This document shows positions 5,922-6,903 of a DNA stretch of 6,903 bases, in pieces. The notes below the pieces were generated by a model. That model did no database searches and had not been told where the DNA came from. It was given only the letters and a program-made list of their open reading frames with translations. The first letter of the stretch is position 1. Each line of letters starts with the position of its first letter. The stretch comes from an uncultured Alphaproteobacteria bacterium. GTDB lineage: Bacteria > Pseudomonadota > Alphaproteobacteria > Puniceispirillales > UBA1172. Where the stretch lies: the NCBI GenBank assembly GCA_913056245.1, contig CAJXME010000059.1, positions 1-6,903 of the forward strand, written 5' to 3'. The position numbers and the translations under genes are program-made.

Positions 5922-6662
5922 ATGAGCCTGTCGAAAAAGAAAGAAGAACCTTGGTATATTGAATTGCCAAAAACGATATTTTGGGCGGTGGGTATTGCCA
6001 TTGTCTTTCGGTCTTTTCTCTTTGAACCCTTTAGCATCCCGTCAGGGTCAATGATTCCAACCCTGAAAGTGGGCGATTATTTGTTTGTGTCGAAATATTC
6101 TTATGGGTATTCGCGCTATTCCCTGCCTTTTGGGATCATCCCCTTTTCAGGCCGGGTGATGGAAAGCACCCCTGAACGCGGTGATGTGGTTGTTTTCCGC
6201 AAGCCGGGGGCTGAGCATATCGATTACATCAAGCGGCTCGTGGGTTTGCCCGGTGATGAGATTGCTGTCACTGGCGGGATTTTGCACATCAACGGCGATC
6301 CAGTTAAGCGCGTTCAAGTCACCCAAGGGCTGGTGGATATAGGCTTGGTCATCCAGCAAGCCAAAATCTATGAAGAAACCCTGCCTGAAGGGCGGACGCA
6401 TTTGATCCAAGAATTGAGCGATCAAAACAGCATGGACAATACCGTACCGGTGATGGTACCGGAAGGCCATTATTTCTTCATGGGCGATAACCGCGATAAT
6501 TCTCGCGATAGCCGCGCTGAAGTTGGTTTTGTGCCGGCGGAAAATTTGATCGGTCGCGCGGAGTTTTTATTCTTCTCGCATAACGGCAAAGCCTCCTTCT
6601 TCGAAGTATGGAAATGGCCTTTCGCCATCCGTTTTGACCGCATAGGCAAAAGCATTGACTGA
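5922..6662 (+). CDS. lepB: Signal peptidase I
   Basis: LepB is the inner-membrane serine protease that cuts signal peptides from exported proteins on the periplasmic side. The protein has 246 residues. A basic cytoplasmic N terminus (KKK at 5-7) precedes one membrane segment (about 17-34). EPFSIPSGSMIPTL (35-48) contains the nucleophile Ser43. DYIKRLVGLPGD (101-112) contains the general base Lys104, completing the Ser/Lys dyad. GDNRDNSRDSR (188-198) is the conserved late box. The start at 5922 is preferred because AGGGA (5910-5914) lies 7 bases upstream. An in-frame TTG at 5901 would add seven residues and would sit in the hairpin. The TGA stop is followed directly by an in-frame TAA. rnc overlaps the end by 8 bases, the common lepB-rnc order. 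With one membrane span and no large insert it resembles typical alphaproteobacterial LepB. Confidence 0.96.
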   Translation: MSLSKKKEEPWYIELPKTIFWAVGIAIVFRSFLFEPFSIPSGSMIPTLKVGDYLFVSKYSYGYSRYSLPFGIIPFSGRVMESTPERGDVVVFRKPGAEHIDYIKRLVGLPGDEIAVTGGILHINGDPVKRVQVTQGLVDIGLVIQQAKIYEETLPEGRTHLIQELSDQNSMDNTVPVMVPEGHYFFMGDNRDNSRDSRAEVGFVPAENLIGRAEFLFFSHNGKASFFEVWKWPFAIRFDRIGKSID

Positions 6663-6903
6663 TAAGGGCTATTTCCTGACCCCTGAGATTGTGGCGGCGC
6701 GGCAAGCCTTAACCGAAAGATTGGGCTATTCCTTTCGCCAATCTGACCTCTTGCATGAAGCCTTGACCCATCCCAGCATCATGACCACCGAAGGCGCTGA
6801 GGTGAACAACCAACGGCTTGAGTTTTTGGGGGATCGGGTGATTGGTCTGGTGATCGCGGATGCTTTGTTTTCCGCTACCGATGATGAGCGGGAAGGGCAT
6901 TTG
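6655..6903 (+). CDS. rnc: Ribonuclease III, N-terminal 83 codons (cut off by the window end)
   Basis: RNase III cuts double-stranded RNA, including the rRNA precursor. The visible part holds the start of the nuclease domain: LLHEALTHPSI (32-42), then NQRLEFLGDRVIGLVIADALF (52-72). NxRLEFLGD is the family signature, with Glu56 and Asp60 as metal-binding acids. The rest of the nuclease domain and any double-stranded RNA-binding domain lie beyond the window. No ATG exists near the expected start in this frame, and an in-frame TAG at 6643-6645 limits the upstream end. TTG at 6655 is the best start: AGG (6644-6646) lies 8 bases upstream and it overlaps the lepB stop. GTG 6691 is an alternative that would shorten the N terminus by 12 residues but still keep the signature. 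Identification is firm and the start is less so. Confidence 0.92.
   Translation, partial: MTDKGYFLTPEIVAARQALTERLGYSFRQSDLLHEALTHPSIMTTEGAEVNNQRLEFLGDRVIGLVIADALFSATDDEREGHL

Overview
This window comes from an alphaproteobacterium. The calls rest on protein motifs read by eye and on gene order. The order folK, rpoZ, rsh, DUF2062, pdxJ, acpS, lepB, rnc is a housekeeping cluster typical of Rhodospirillales-like alphaproteobacteria. The stringent-response gene is a single long RelA/SpoT-type protein, as is usual in that class. Base composition looks moderate, around half G+C, and is even across the coding part. I saw no sign of recent transfer, no tRNA or rRNA gene, no insertion sequence and no CRISPR array.

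Layout. The left end (1-722) is read leftward. It holds a NYN/LabA-type PIN-superfamily protein with an Asp-rich tail. Its stop codon overlaps the start of a second gene by one base (TAATG). The first 31 codons of that second gene look like the N terminus of a family 5-type uracil-DNA glycosylase. A 222-base divergent spacer (723-944), AT-rich in its middle, separates this pair from the rightward genes. From 945 on everything reads rightward: folK, then rpoZ with its own likely promoter and strong ribosome binding site, then rsh after an 82-base spacer. A packed run follows: DUF2062 (1-base overlap), pdxJ (11-base overlap), acpS (1-base gap), lepB (45-base gap) and rnc (8-base overlap, TTG start, cut off by the window end).

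The genes link several core processes. They cover folate synthesis (FolK), RNA polymerase assembly (omega), (p)ppGpp synthesis and breakdown (Rsh), pyridoxal phosphate synthesis (PdxJ), activation of acyl carrier protein (AcpS), release of exported proteins (LepB) and double-stranded RNA processing (RNase III). The omega subunit keeps the N-terminal MARVT stretch that in E. coli forms part of a ppGpp-binding site on RNA polymerase, and the (p)ppGpp enzyme is the next gene.

No clearly new system is visible. The most interesting signals are non-coding. Leader hairpins sit before rsh and before lepB, and both carry nearly the same apex (GGCAACAATT followed by GTTG or TGTTG). A long imperfect inverted repeat flanks the AT-rich core of the divergent spacer. 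The acidic low-complexity tails on the NYN protein and on omega, and the DUF2062 membrane protein between rsh and pdxJ, also merit a look.
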